From NCBI GenBank assembly GCA_017999195.1, contig JAGOBP010000045.1, forward strand, positions 1 through 13,334: a stretch of DNA of 13,334 nt, read 5' to 3'. A program made the translations under genes and the position numbers. Shown here one piece after another: positions 6,381 to 13,195 of this stretch. The first letter of the stretch is position 1. Each line of letters starts with the position of its first letter. The DNA is from Thermoflexales bacterium. GTDB taxonomy: Bacteria; Chloroflexota; Anaerolineae; Fen-1058. The notes under the pieces are model-generated. The model ran no database searches. It had not been told where the DNA came from and was given only the letters and a program-made list of their open reading frames with translations.

Positions 6381-7331
6381 TTACTCGTCACACAATTTTT
6401 TCTCGTATGTGTCATACTGCCGGGTCATGCGCATACCGGCTTTTTCATACAGCCGCGTCGCGCCGGTCAGGCTTTGCGCGTCCACGCCCAGTCCCACGCA
6501 GCGATCGCCGCGCGCGTAAAACGCCTTGAAAGCGTGCATCAACAACGCCAGCCCCAGCCCGCGATGGCGCCACGCCCGCCGCACCGCCAACTGACTCACC
6601 CACGCGATGTCACGATGACGGTTCACGACGACACCTGCCACCTCATCACCGTCGAAGGCGATAAACGTCAAAGTGGGATCGAATCCGTGGGCTTGCACCA
6701 CCGCTTGCATCCAGTCTTCAAACGAGTGCGGCGCACGTCCCCAGTGATCGGCAAACGCTTCTTCGAGCGCGGCATGCACTTGTGGTTCGTCGCCGTCAAG
6801 CCGCATCGCGCGCACCGTGATCCCGGCGGGCCAGCTGGGCAATTGAGGCGGCGCGGTCAACTCCACTTCCATGCGCCAGAACTGACGCACGCGTGTGAAG
6901 CCCGCCGCCTGGAACAGGTCTGCGGCCGTGCCATCGACCGCTGAAGTATTGCCGCGCAACATCACCCGGCCGCTGGTCGGAAGCTGACTCAGTTGCTGAC
7001 GGGCGTGCGCTTCGGCCCAGTCTAGCAGCCACGTCCCTAAGCCGCGCCCTTTTTCGCGCGGATGCACATAGCCGTCAAACTCCAACAGATCATCACTGCG
7101 CGGGTACACTTCCTCGTAGCCGACGATCAACCCATCGGGCGCGAGGATGATACGTGCGTCGTGTTGCACATCAAAACGCGGCGCGGCCCAGTAGTCGCGC
7201 ACTTCCTCCACGGTCGCATCGCTTGATCCATAATCCGCCACATCACAGGCGATGATCAATTCGGCCACGCCCGGCGCATCATCGCTGCTGGGCGGGCGGA
7301 CCGTGAAGCCGCTGGGTAAAGACAGGGTCAT
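6381..7331 (-). CDS. Paired-GNAT acetyltransferase (copy 2)
   Basis: A 316-residue predicted N-acetyltransferase with two GNAT folds (about 9-157 and 170-312). Both acetyl-CoA loops look intact: REKGRGLGTWLL (92-103) and RRAWRHRGLGLALL (251-264). This is therefore the copy most likely to have two working sites, or one site plus a preserved cofactor pocket. The second fold carries GLGVDAQSLTGATRLYEKAGM (280-300), the shared signature of this set. The start at 7331 is supported by AAGGAA about seven bases upstream. The C-terminus reads KKLCDE; the gene stops one base from a 63-base array on one side and starts 17 bases from an 84-base array on the other. The substrate is not identifiable. Confidence 0.88.
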   Translation of the reverse strand: MTLSLPSGFTVRPPSSDDAPGVAELIIACDVADYGSSDATVEEVRDYWAAPRFDVQHDARIILAPDGLIVGYEEVYPRSDDLLEFDGYVHPREKGRGLGTWLLDWAEAHARQQLSQLPTSGRVMLRGNTSAVDGTAADLFQAAGFTRVRQFWRMEVELTAPPQLPSWPAGITVRAMRLDGDEPQVHAALEEAFADHWGRAPHSFEDWMQAVVQAHGFDPTLTFIAFDGDEVAGVVVNRHRDIAWVSQLAVRRAWRHRGLGLALLMHAFKAFYARGDRCVGLGVDAQSLTGATRLYEKAGMRMTRQYDTYEKKLCDE

Positions 7332-7347
7332 GATTAGATTCCTTGTT

Positions 7348-7431
7348 GATGATGAGTGATTGATGATCGGTAACTGGCAACTGGTAACCAGTCAACCCAT
7401 CGACCAATTACCAGTTGACCAATCACTCAAC
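7348..7431 (-). repeat. Heptamer array, GGTAACT/CCAGTTG family, twelve units
   Basis: Twelve 7-bp units in one register (84 bases): GATGATG-like units, then GGTAACT, GGCAACT and GGTAACC types, then reverse types such as CCAATTA, CCAGTTG and ACCAATC. CAACTGGTAA (7378-7387) pairs with TTACCAGTTG (7408-7417). The family is unrelated in sequence to the GCGTGGT arrays but has the same period and position. Confidence 0.82.
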
Positions 7432-7436
7432 GCTCG

Positions 7437-8477
7437 TCACTTCAGTGTTTGTACGCTCAACTCCACACCCGATCGCAATTCCTTCTCGTACGTGTTGTAC
7501 TTGCGATGCACGTGCATGCCCACGCTCTCATACAGGCGCAGCGCGCCGGTGAGGTTGTAGGCGTCCACGCCCAGGCCGACGCTGGTCTTACCGCGCCGAT
7601 AGAACTCGCCGAAGGAGTGATGCAGCAGTGCGGTCGCCAGGCCCTTGTGTCGATACTCGCGCAGCACGCCCAGCGAACCGACCCAGCCCATGTTGGGGTC
7701 TTCGTCCGATTCGCCATGATTGAGGCTGATGCCCGCGATCTTGTCGCCGTCGACGGCCAACAACCACAACGCCGGATCGAAGCCTGACTCTTTCATCCAG
7801 TGTCGCATCATCTGCACGTCAGACTCAAAGGGCCGCTCCACAAAACCCCAGTGATCGCGAAAGGCTTCGCGGTCCACCCAGGTCACGGCTTCGATGTCAC
7901 GCTCCGGCACGAACGGCCGCAGCGCAATGCCTTCCGGCCAGACGGGCGCGGGCGGCGCTTCGGTCAATTCGATGCGCATATGATAACTGTGGCGCACCAG
8001 GTTGAAGTCTGCGGCCAGATACGCGGCATTCACGTCAGCATCGCGTTGATTCACCCAGCCGATCGCGCTCACGCGCGCGTCTTGCGGGGCGCGCGGCAGC
8101 GCGGATTCGCGCGCCTTGGCTTCAGCAAATCGCAACAGCGCCGCCTCAAGGCCGCGGTTCAGGTGATCGGGATGAACCTTGATCCAGGTGTTGACGCGTG
8201 TGTGCGGCTCGAACAAGTCCCACACTTCCACGCAGGCCACCAGTTGCCCGTCGGGGGCGCGCACCACCTTTACATACTCCGGCAGATTCAAGATCGGGAT
8301 GTCCCACTCCGTGCGATAGCGCTCGACGGTGAACTCATCCACACCGACGGTATAGCGTGACGACGTATTGAACATCTCGACGGCTTCGGGCAGATCGTCC
8401 AACGTTGCGCCGTGCAGCGCATAGCCGAATGGCAGGTCGTAGTCGGTCATTTCAGTCACTTCAAGTTGGGCTAACAT
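7437..8477 (-). CDS. Paired-GNAT acetyltransferase (copy 3)
   Basis: A 346-residue predicted N-acetyltransferase with two GNAT folds (about 18-171 and 183-335). The second acetyl-CoA loop is REYRHKGLATALL (273-285), followed by GLGVDAYNLTGALRLYESVGM (301-321). The first loop reads HLNRGLEAALL (105-115), with Glu where a small residue is usual, so the N-terminal fold may not bind the cofactor normally. Start 8477 is preferred over the Met at residue 10, because AAGGA sits seven bases upstream of 8477. The C-terminus extends about ten residues (SGVELSVQTLK) beyond the point where the sister genes end, just short of the heptamer array. The substrate is unknown. Confidence 0.88.
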   Translation of the reverse strand: MLAQLEVTEMTDYDLPFGYALHGATLDDLPEAVEMFNTSSRYTVGVDEFTVERYRTEWDIPILNLPEYVKVVRAPDGQLVACVEVWDLFEPHTRVNTWIKVHPDHLNRGLEAALLRFAEAKARESALPRAPQDARVSAIGWVNQRDADVNAAYLAADFNLVRHSYHMRIELTEAPPAPVWPEGIALRPFVPERDIEAVTWVDREAFRDHWGFVERPFESDVQMMRHWMKESGFDPALWLLAVDGDKIAGISLNHGESDEDPNMGWVGSLGVLREYRHKGLATALLHHSFGEFYRRGKTSVGLGVDAYNLTGALRLYESVGMHVHRKYNTYEKELRSGVELSVQTLK

Positions 8478-8493
8478 GATTGTGTCCTTGTGA

Positions 8494-8612
8494 GGTTAAT
8501 TGGTGATTGGTCAATTGGTGATTGATTAACTGGCAACTGGTCAACTGGTTCTCGATCGACCCGTCACCAATCACCGGTTACCAATCACTCGTCACGCATC
8601 ACTCGTCACGCA
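8494..8612 (-). repeat. Longest heptamer array, TTGGTGA/TCACCAA family, seventeen units
   Basis: Seventeen consecutive 7-bp units (119 bases) keep one register. Forward units are TGGTGAT, TTGGTGA, ACTGGCA and ACTGGTC types; two drifted units follow, then reverse units TCACCAA, TCACCGG and TTACCAA, and finally a TCACTCG/TCACGCA pair repeated twice. GGTGATTGGT (8502-8511) pairs with ACCAATCACC (8566-8575). The last two units (8599-8612) are coding, and end the gene at 8599-9621. Confidence 0.88.
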
Positions 8613-9621
8613 TCGGCTTCCAGTAACTGCCAAAGCGCTTCACGGCGCGGAAGCCCAGGCGTTCATACACCCGCAGCGCGCCGCTCAGATTCTCGGTATC
8701 GACGCCCAGCGCCGCTTCGGTCATGCCGTGCTCTTTCAGCACGCGCAGACTCCGCGCGATCAGCGCACTGGCCAGGCCCTGCTTGCGCCACGGTCGCCGC
8801 ACACAGATCGGATCGGGCCAGCCGCGCAGGCGCTTAAAGTGCGCGTTCTCTTCGGCATTGATGTAGGGCAAGACCACGCCCGCTACTTCATCACCTGCCC
8901 ACGCTACTTGCCACAAGTGCGGCTGAAAATGCGGGCTGTTCAACCAGCGTTGATGCTCCTGTTCAGTGGCTTCACTGTGTCCCCAGTGATCGCGAAACGC
9001 TTCATTCAACGTTGCGCCAATCGCCCGATAGTGATCGGGCGTAGCGGGCCGCACTTCCAAACCAGCGGGCAGCGGCAGATCGGGAATGTTCTCCAGATCG
9101 GGCCGCACCATCTCGAAAAAGTTGCGGGTGATTGCATAGCCCTCACTGCGTAACAAGGCATCTGCGCCGAACTCGGTATCGGCCGCACCTGACTGATAGT
9201 AACGCAGCCCTGTGTCCGCCTGAGTAGTCGCGATCTCGCGCACGCGCGCTTCGCCGTGATGCAGCATGGCGCGGCCAATGCCTCGCCGCGCCCACTCCGG
9301 CACGATGTAGCCCGCACATCCATATAATTGCGTGCCATCGTCCAACTGGCGATACCAGCAGCGACTGTACGCAATCGGGCGGTCATCCACTTCGGCGAAC
9401 ACCACGTCGCGCCGCGGATCGAAGTTCGGCGTGTTACGATAGAAGTTCGTCAGCCAGTCCAGCGTCACGATCTCGCCGGTTTGATTGGCCGCATTGTAGA
9501 CATTGGCAATCTCGACGATGACGGCATAATCGTCATCGCCGCGAAAGGTGCGAAACCTCAGGCCCGCAATCGTCGGGGCGTCGGGCAAGAAGATTTGATC
9601 GGTAGTTGTCTCCAGTAACAT
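8599..9621 (-). CDS. Paired-GNAT acetyltransferase (copy 4)
   Basis: A 340-residue predicted N-acetyltransferase with two GNAT folds (about 20-173 and 187-335). Both acetyl-CoA loops look serviceable: EWARRGIGRAML (109-120) and RRPWRKQGLASALI (275-288). The shared signature reads ALGVDTENLSGALRVYERLGF (304-324). This is the most divergent of the four copies in its C-terminal fold. The frame is open to 9750, but the ATG at 9621 has a strong GGAGG six bases upstream, while the ATG at 9633 has none and earlier residues come from repeat and antisense sequence. The final MRDE and stop codon lie in a 14-bp direct repeat (8587-8600, 8601-8614), part of the heptamer array. The substrate is unknown. 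Confidence 0.88.
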   Translation of the reverse strand: MLLETTTDQIFLPDAPTIAGLRFRTFRGDDDYAVIVEIANVYNAANQTGEIVTLDWLTNFYRNTPNFDPRRDVVFAEVDDRPIAYSRCWYRQLDDGTQLYGCAGYIVPEWARRGIGRAMLHHGEARVREIATTQADTGLRYYQSGAADTEFGADALLRSEGYAITRNFFEMVRPDLENIPDLPLPAGLEVRPATPDHYRAIGATLNEAFRDHWGHSEATEQEHQRWLNSPHFQPHLWQVAWAGDEVAGVVLPYINAEENAHFKRLRGWPDPICVRRPWRKQGLASALIARSLRVLKEHGMTEAALGVDTENLSGALRVYERLGFRAVKRFGSYWKPMRDE

Positions 9622-9630
9622 TGTTTCCTC

Positions 9631-9693
9631 CATGTAATCGGTGATTGGTAATTGGTCGCCCAGTTGACCAATCACTGATTGACCATCACACAT
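9631..9693 (-). repeat. Heptamer array, TTGGTAA/GACCAAT family, nine units
   Basis: Nine 7-bp units (63 bases) in register, from TCGGTGA, TTGGTAA and TTGGTCG forward types to GACCAAT, CACTGAT and TGACCAT types. ATTGGTC (9651-9657) pairs with GACCAAT (9666-9672) around an 8-base loop. The array covers the rtcB stop codon (9686-9688) and ends next to the GGAGG site of the neighbouring gene. Confidence 0.82.
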
Positions 9694-11110
9694 CCCCGCT
9701 CTCTTGCGCCATGCGCACGATGCGCGGTGAAAAACGCCCGATAATTTCAACCAGGTCCGATTGCGCGGCGATCACCTGCTCGATCGGCTTGTAGGCTTGC
9801 GGTGATTCATCGACCGCGCCGCCCAACAGCGTCACGCCGCGTTCGCGTAAATACGTATCGCGCGCGTGGCGCGTGATCGTCTCATCGGCCTTCTTGCGGC
9901 TCATCGCGCGGCCCGCGCCGTGCGACGCCGAGTTGATCGATTGCGCATCGCCACGCCCGCGCACCACGTAGCCCGCATCGCCCATCGAGCCGGGGATCAC
10001 ACCCAGCACGCCCGGTCCGGCAGGCGTCGCGCCTTTGCGATGCACGATCACGTCGCGACCATCACTCAACGTCTCGCGCCACGCAAAGTTGTGATGATTC
10101 TCCACCACCGCGAGCGGCTTCAACCCGATAGCGCTGGCGACCTTGCGGTGAATCACCGCGTGATTGGCCGACGCGAACCGACCCGCTAATTCCATCGAGA
10201 CCCAGTACTCTTGACCGAGTTCCGAATTTAGATCGAGCCACGCCAGATGCCGCACCGCGTGATCCAGATCAGGATGCTGCTCTTGTGCCAACTGCGAATA
10301 CAGATTGGCAATTTTGAAGCCGACGCCGCGCGAACCACTATGCGACAACAACGCCAGATATTCGCCCGGCTCCAACCCCAACCGATCGTCCCGCTCGACG
10401 ACCTCGAACGCGCCCCACTCCACGAAGTGATTGCCCGTGCCGCTAGTGCCCAGTTGACCGGCCGCCTGATCTTGCAAAGAGCGCAGCAAGCGTGTGGCCT
10501 TCCAATCGGCATCGTCCAGCACTTCATGCTCGGGGCGCTCCTTCGCGCTCCAGTTTTCGCCACGGCCAAAGCGTGTCTGCTCCAGCAGCGCATTCTTGAA
10601 CTGACCCGGCCGCTGTCCGATGACAAACGGCGACACTTCAAAGATCGATAAGCGCATACGGCACGCGATGTCCACGCCGACGGCATACGGAATCACCGCG
10701 CCCTCGGTGGCCAGCACGCCCCCGATCGGCAAGCCGTAGCCCTGATGCGCATCCGGCATCAGCGCGCCTGCCGCTGTAATCGGCAAACGCATCGCCGCTT
10801 CCATCTGCGCCAGCGCACCGTCCTCGATGTGATCGCGGCCCCAGATGCGATACGGCAGCGCCTCGTCGCGCAGGGTGTCGTCGGTGTGATCGGCTTGCGG
10901 CGCGAAGTGGCGCAAGCATTCGCGCGCCAGATCGCCCAACAGCGGATCAGATAAATGATCGCCTGGTTTGGCGCGCACCTCATCCAGCCGCGCCAGAATC
11001 GTGTCGCGATCCAGTTCGTTGTCCCACAATTGATCGGCCGCTTTCTTAGCCAAGCCGATGATGCGGCCTTCCGGCCAGCCGTTGTGTTTAAGAATTTTTC
11101 CCGTAATCAT
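9686..11110 (-). CDS. rtcB: RtcB-family RNA-splicing ligase
   Basis: GTP- and Mn-dependent RNA ligase that joins a 3'-phosphate or 2',3'-cyclic-phosphate end to a 5'-OH end, in tRNA splicing or RNA repair. The 474-residue protein has the expected metal and guanylylation residues: DAHQGYGLPIGGV (120-132), VGVDIAC (144-150, Asp147 and Cys150), GTGNHFVEWG (224-233, His228), LSHSGSRGVG (255-264, His257), ENHHNFAW (337-344, His340), PGSMG (373-377) and SASHGAGR (394-401), where His397 should be the guanylylated residue. Length fits the roughly 480-residue class rather than the roughly 408-residue E. coli form. About 100 residues precede the DAHQG motif; the first 40 or so look helical and resemble a small Gly-Lys/Pro-Glu-Gly helical module. 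The frame is open to 11929, but the start at 11110 has GAGGACC upstream. No RtcA, archease or RtcR is visible nearby. Confidence 0.93.
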   Translation of the reverse strand: MITGKILKHNGWPEGRIIGLAKKAADQLWDNELDRDTILARLDEVRAKPGDHLSDPLLGDLARECLRHFAPQADHTDDTLRDEALPYRIWGRDHIEDGALAQMEAAMRLPITAAGALMPDAHQGYGLPIGGVLATEGAVIPYAVGVDIACRMRLSIFEVSPFVIGQRPGQFKNALLEQTRFGRGENWSAKERPEHEVLDDADWKATRLLRSLQDQAAGQLGTSGTGNHFVEWGAFEVVERDDRLGLEPGEYLALLSHSGSRGVGFKIANLYSQLAQEQHPDLDHAVRHLAWLDLNSELGQEYWVSMELAGRFASANHAVIHRKVASAIGLKPLAVVENHHNFAWRETLSDGRDVIVHRKGATPAGPGVLGVIPGSMGDAGYVVRGRGDAQSINSASHGAGRAMSRKKADETITRHARDTYLRERGVTLLGGAVDESPQAYKPIEQVIAAQSDLVEIIGRFSPRIVRMAQESGDV

Positions 11111-11121
11111 GATGGTCCTCT

Positions 11122-11170
11122 TCACGCACCACGGAACATGCACCACGTATTGCGTGATGCGTGTTCCGTG
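11122..11170 (-). repeat. Heptamer array, CCACGTA/ATGCGTG family, seven units
   Basis: Seven clear 7-bp units (49 bases), with a possible eighth to 11177. Reverse-type units (TCACGCA, CCACGGA, ACATGCA, CCACGTA) come first, then forward types (TTGCGTG, ATGCGTG, TTCCGTG). This is the opposite order to the other arrays of the family. CACGGAAC pairs with GTTCCGTG and the stem continues inward with few mismatches. It fills the gap between rtcB and the ABC-2 permease. Confidence 0.82.
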
Positions 11171-11178
11171 TGATTCGA

Positions 11179-12003
11179 TTATCCGTTCCGATGCAACTTC
11201 CCCGTGCGCTTTGCATACTGTTCGGCCCAATGGAAAATCTTCAGGCCCGCGGGCAGCGTGATCGCGCCGATGACGAGCAGCGGCCAGATTTGCGGCCACG
11301 CCGTGCCCAGGTCCGCGCCATCGAGCAAACTCGCGCGCACACCTTCCAGCACGTACGTCGCTGGCGACAACCGCGAGGCCGCCTGCATCCACTGTGGCAG
11401 CACACTCACCGGATAGTACACGCCCGACACCAACAGCAGCAGCGCGATGATGACATGCGTCATTTGCGAACCGCGTTCCGGGAACAACAGCGGCAGGACC
11501 GCGCCAACAATGCTGAACCCGATGAACGAAAAACTGCCCGCCAACATCACGATCAGCGCGGTGAACAAGTTCACGTTGTTGAGCGTAATCTCGAAGAACA
11601 ACAGCGTCGCGCCCAAGATTACAATCGTGTGGAACAGACTGTACACGACCGCAAACGACGTTTGCCCCAGCATGTGCGTGATGCGCTGAATCGGCGCCAT
11701 CAACGTGTACTCGATCGTGCCTTCCCAGCGTTCGATGCCGATCACGTCCGTGACCCAGTAGAAGATCACCGACAGATACCGCCACACGATCGTGCCGATG
11801 GCGAGATAGATCACCATCGTCTGGCTCTGAGTCGTGGTTGCGCCCAGTGCGCCCATGCCCACGCCGATAAAACTGACCGACAATGAGTTGACGATGCCGT
11901 AGATCAGCCAGACCAATTCCCACGCCCAATAGCGCTTGACGATATTGAAGTTGCGTTCGATAAAGGCGTAAGACGCCTTGAATTCATAAGCCAAGGTTGA
12001 CAT
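11179..12003 (-). CDS. ABC-2 type transporter permease
   Basis: Membrane subunit of an ABC-2 exporter, 274 residues. Six hydrophobic segments are seen at about 28-52, 62-84, 113-137, 145-172, 181-202 and 235-258. The cytoplasmic segment ERWEGTIEYTLMAP (91-104) matches the conserved ABC-2 coupling motif, and VSGVYYPVSVLP (192-203) matches the usual fifth-segment region. Two in-frame ATGs (12009 and 12003) follow an AGGAG. The second is preferred because its spacing is eight bases, while the first is only two bases away. An ATP-binding subunit is expected next to such a gene, but the neighbours are an acetyltransferase (upstream) and rtcB (downstream). The partner is either beyond the right edge or elsewhere. 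The substrate (lipid-linked glycan, drug or peptide) cannot be inferred. Confidence 0.87.
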   Translation of the reverse strand: MSTLAYEFKASYAFIERNFNIVKRYWAWELVWLIYGIVNSLSVSFIGVGMGALGATTTQSQTMVIYLAIGTIVWRYLSVIFYWVTDVIGIERWEGTIEYTLMAPIQRITHMLGQTSFAVVYSLFHTIVILGATLLFFEITLNNVNLFTALIVMLAGSFSFIGFSIVGAVLPLLFPERGSQMTHVIIALLLLVSGVYYPVSVLPQWMQAASRLSPATYVLEGVRASLLDGADLGTAWPQIWPLLVIGAITLPAGLKIFHWAEQYAKRTGKLHRNG

Positions 12004-12016
12004 GCTCATTACTCCT

Positions 12017-12072
12017 GATGCGTGTTGCGTACTGCGTACTGCGTGATCCCATTACGTATTACGCATTACGCT
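12017..12072 (-). repeat. Heptamer array, ACTGCGT/TTACGCA family, eight units
   Basis: Eight 7-bp units (56 bases): GATGCGT, GTTGCGT and ACTGCGT twice, one drifted unit, then TTACGTA, TTACGCA and TTACGCT. The two halves can fold on each other with mismatches. The stop codon of the gene at 12059-12625 is the first three bases of a TTACGCA unit. Confidence 0.83.
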
Positions 12073-12625
12073 GCTCCCATTGGTCTCTCAAAATCCCCAT
12101 ATACACTTCACCGAAGTATTGCCCATCGTAGCGGGCCGCCTCGCGCAGTTCGCCTTCGTGGACAAAGCCGCACTTTTCATACGACCGAATCGCGCGCGCG
12201 TTTGAACCCAGCGCATCCAGCGAGACGCGGTACAGATTGAGTTCGGTGAAGGCATAGCGCAAGATCACGCGCATCGCATCCGTGCCATAGCCTTGACCCC
12301 AATCGCCGCGGTCGCCAATGCCAATGCCCACCCACGCCTCGCCGCTGGCCCAACTGCCGATCCACAGGCCGATGTCGCCCAGAAAACGATCATCGCTCAA
12401 GGTGCGGATGGAAAACCGAAAACTATCCGGGCCGCGATCTTCAAACCACCGTTTGGCCTGGCTCAGCGTAACCGGATAAGCCGGACGCGGCGAACCCAGC
12501 CGGTGAAATTCGCTGTCGCGTTCCCAGCGGGCTTCCAGCGCAGCATCGGTCTCCGCGTTGCGCGCCGCCAATCTCACCAACTGACCTTGCCACACATTAG
12601 CCGTTGTTAATTGTTCATTGTTCAT
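12059..12625 (-). CDS. RimJ/RimL-type GNAT acetyltransferase (first copy)
   Basis: A 188-residue single-domain GNAT of the RimJ/RimL type, a group whose known members acetylate protein N-termini, polyamines or antibiotics. Seen: LVRLAARNAETDA (16-28) as the first strand-helix, FSIRTLSDDRFLGDIGL (71-87), the acetyl-CoA loop GDWGQGYGTDAM (107-118), and NARAIRSYEKCGFVHEG (142-158), the usual last-helix motif. The start at 12625 is the best ATG, with GGAG about 11 bases upstream. It overlaps the stop region of the upstream gene (12615), so translational coupling is likely. Residues NNEQ at the N-terminus and QRNA at the C-terminus are encoded by heptamer arrays. It is clearly a paralog of the next gene upstream. 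The substrate is unknown. Confidence 0.88.
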   Translation of the reverse strand: MNNEQLTTANVWQGQLVRLAARNAETDAALEARWERDSEFHRLGSPRPAYPVTLSQAKRWFEDRGPDSFRFSIRTLSDDRFLGDIGLWIGSWASGEAWVGIGIGDRGDWGQGYGTDAMRVILRYAFTELNLYRVSLDALGSNARAIRSYEKCGFVHEGELREAARYDGQYFGEVYMGILRDQWEQRNA

Positions 12626-12638
12626 TGTTGATTGTTCT
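12604..12638 (-). repeat. Heptamer array, TTGTTCA family, shared by two genes
   Basis: Five 7-bp units (TTGTTAA, TTGTTCA, TTGTTCA, TTGTTGA, TTGTTCT; 35 bases) span the junction of two acetyltransferase genes. In one frame they encode the C-terminal INNEQ and stop of the upstream gene. In another they encode the initial MNNEQL of the downstream gene. Confidence 0.82.
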
Positions 12639-13178
12639 CCGCCAGTCGTCGCGCAGCACACCCATAAAGATCAGATCGTGATACTGCCCGTCGCGCTGCA
12701 AGGCTTGACGCTGCCGCCCTTCGACGACGAAGCCCGCCTTCTCGTACGATCGAATCGCGCGTTGATTGTAACTAAACACGTTCAGCGACAGGCGAGACAG
12801 ATTCAGTTCAGTGAAAGCGTATCTCAACAGGACGCGCATCGCGTCCGTACCGTAACCTTTGCCCCAGTACGCCCGATCGCCGATGCCGATCCCGACGAAC
12901 GAATCACCGTGCGGCCAGTTGATGCCATCCAACGCCACAAACCCGATTAACCGATCCTCGGCCAACGTGCGAATGGCAAACTGAATTTCTTGCGATTCCG
13001 CTTCGTCTTTTTCAATGGCGGCCTTGATCTGCTTGGCCGTCATCAGGCGATGCGGATCCGAGTCGAGCAGCCGCATGTATTCCACATCGCGATCCCAGCG
13101 CGCGAACCACTCGGCGCTGGCTTCGGCATCCATTGCGCTCAGGCGAATGAGTCGGCCGGCGAATAAGTCATCAGTCAT
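12615..13178 (-). CDS. RimJ/RimL-type GNAT acetyltransferase (second copy)
   Basis: A 187-residue single-domain GNAT closely related to the gene that follows it. Shared stretches include GIGIGDR (96-102), WGKGYGTDAMRVLLRYAFTE (105-124) with the acetyl-CoA loop, RAIRSYEKAGFVVEG (140-154) and DGQY...FMGVLRDDW (163-179). The start at 13178 is fixed by AGGAG (13185-13189) six bases upstream; the longer open frame to 13310 reads through the heptamer array and antisense to another gene's tail. The last residues INNEQ come from the heptamer array, and its stop overlaps the next gene's start by 11 bases. Duplication of an ancestral gene, with the repeat at the junction, is the simplest reading. The substrate is unknown. 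Confidence 0.88.
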   Translation of the reverse strand: MTDDLFAGRLIRLSAMDAEASAEWFARWDRDVEYMRLLDSDPHRLMTAKQIKAAIEKDEAESQEIQFAIRTLAEDRLIGFVALDGINWPHGDSFVGIGIGDRAYWGKGYGTDAMRVLLRYAFTELNLSRLSLNVFSYNQRAIRSYEKAGFVVEGRQRQALQRDGQYHDLIFMGVLRDDWRRTINNEQ

Positions 13179-13195
13179 GTTTCGCTCCTGTGCCA

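Noticed and set aside
7800..8360. 186-residue plus-strand open frame
   Set aside because: It is a shadow of the paired-GNAT gene on the other strand, with no ribosome site or family features.
8494..8612. CRISPR array
   Set aside because: The repeats are 7 bp, degenerate and contiguous, with no unique spacers of constant length.
9622..9750. N-terminal extension of the fourth paired-GNAT gene
   Set aside because: It reads through the heptamer array and the antisense of the rtcB end; GGAGG lies directly upstream of the ATG at 9621.
11161..11886. 241-residue plus-strand open frame
   Set aside because: It is antisense to the ABC-2 permease, Arg/His/Gln-rich, with no recognisable domain; it follows from the codon bias of the real gene.
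11111..11929. N-terminal extension of the RtcB frame (747 residues in total)
   Set aside because: The added part is antisense to the ABC-2 permease, is His/Arg-rich low-quality sequence, and the RtcB start at 11110 has its own ribosome site.
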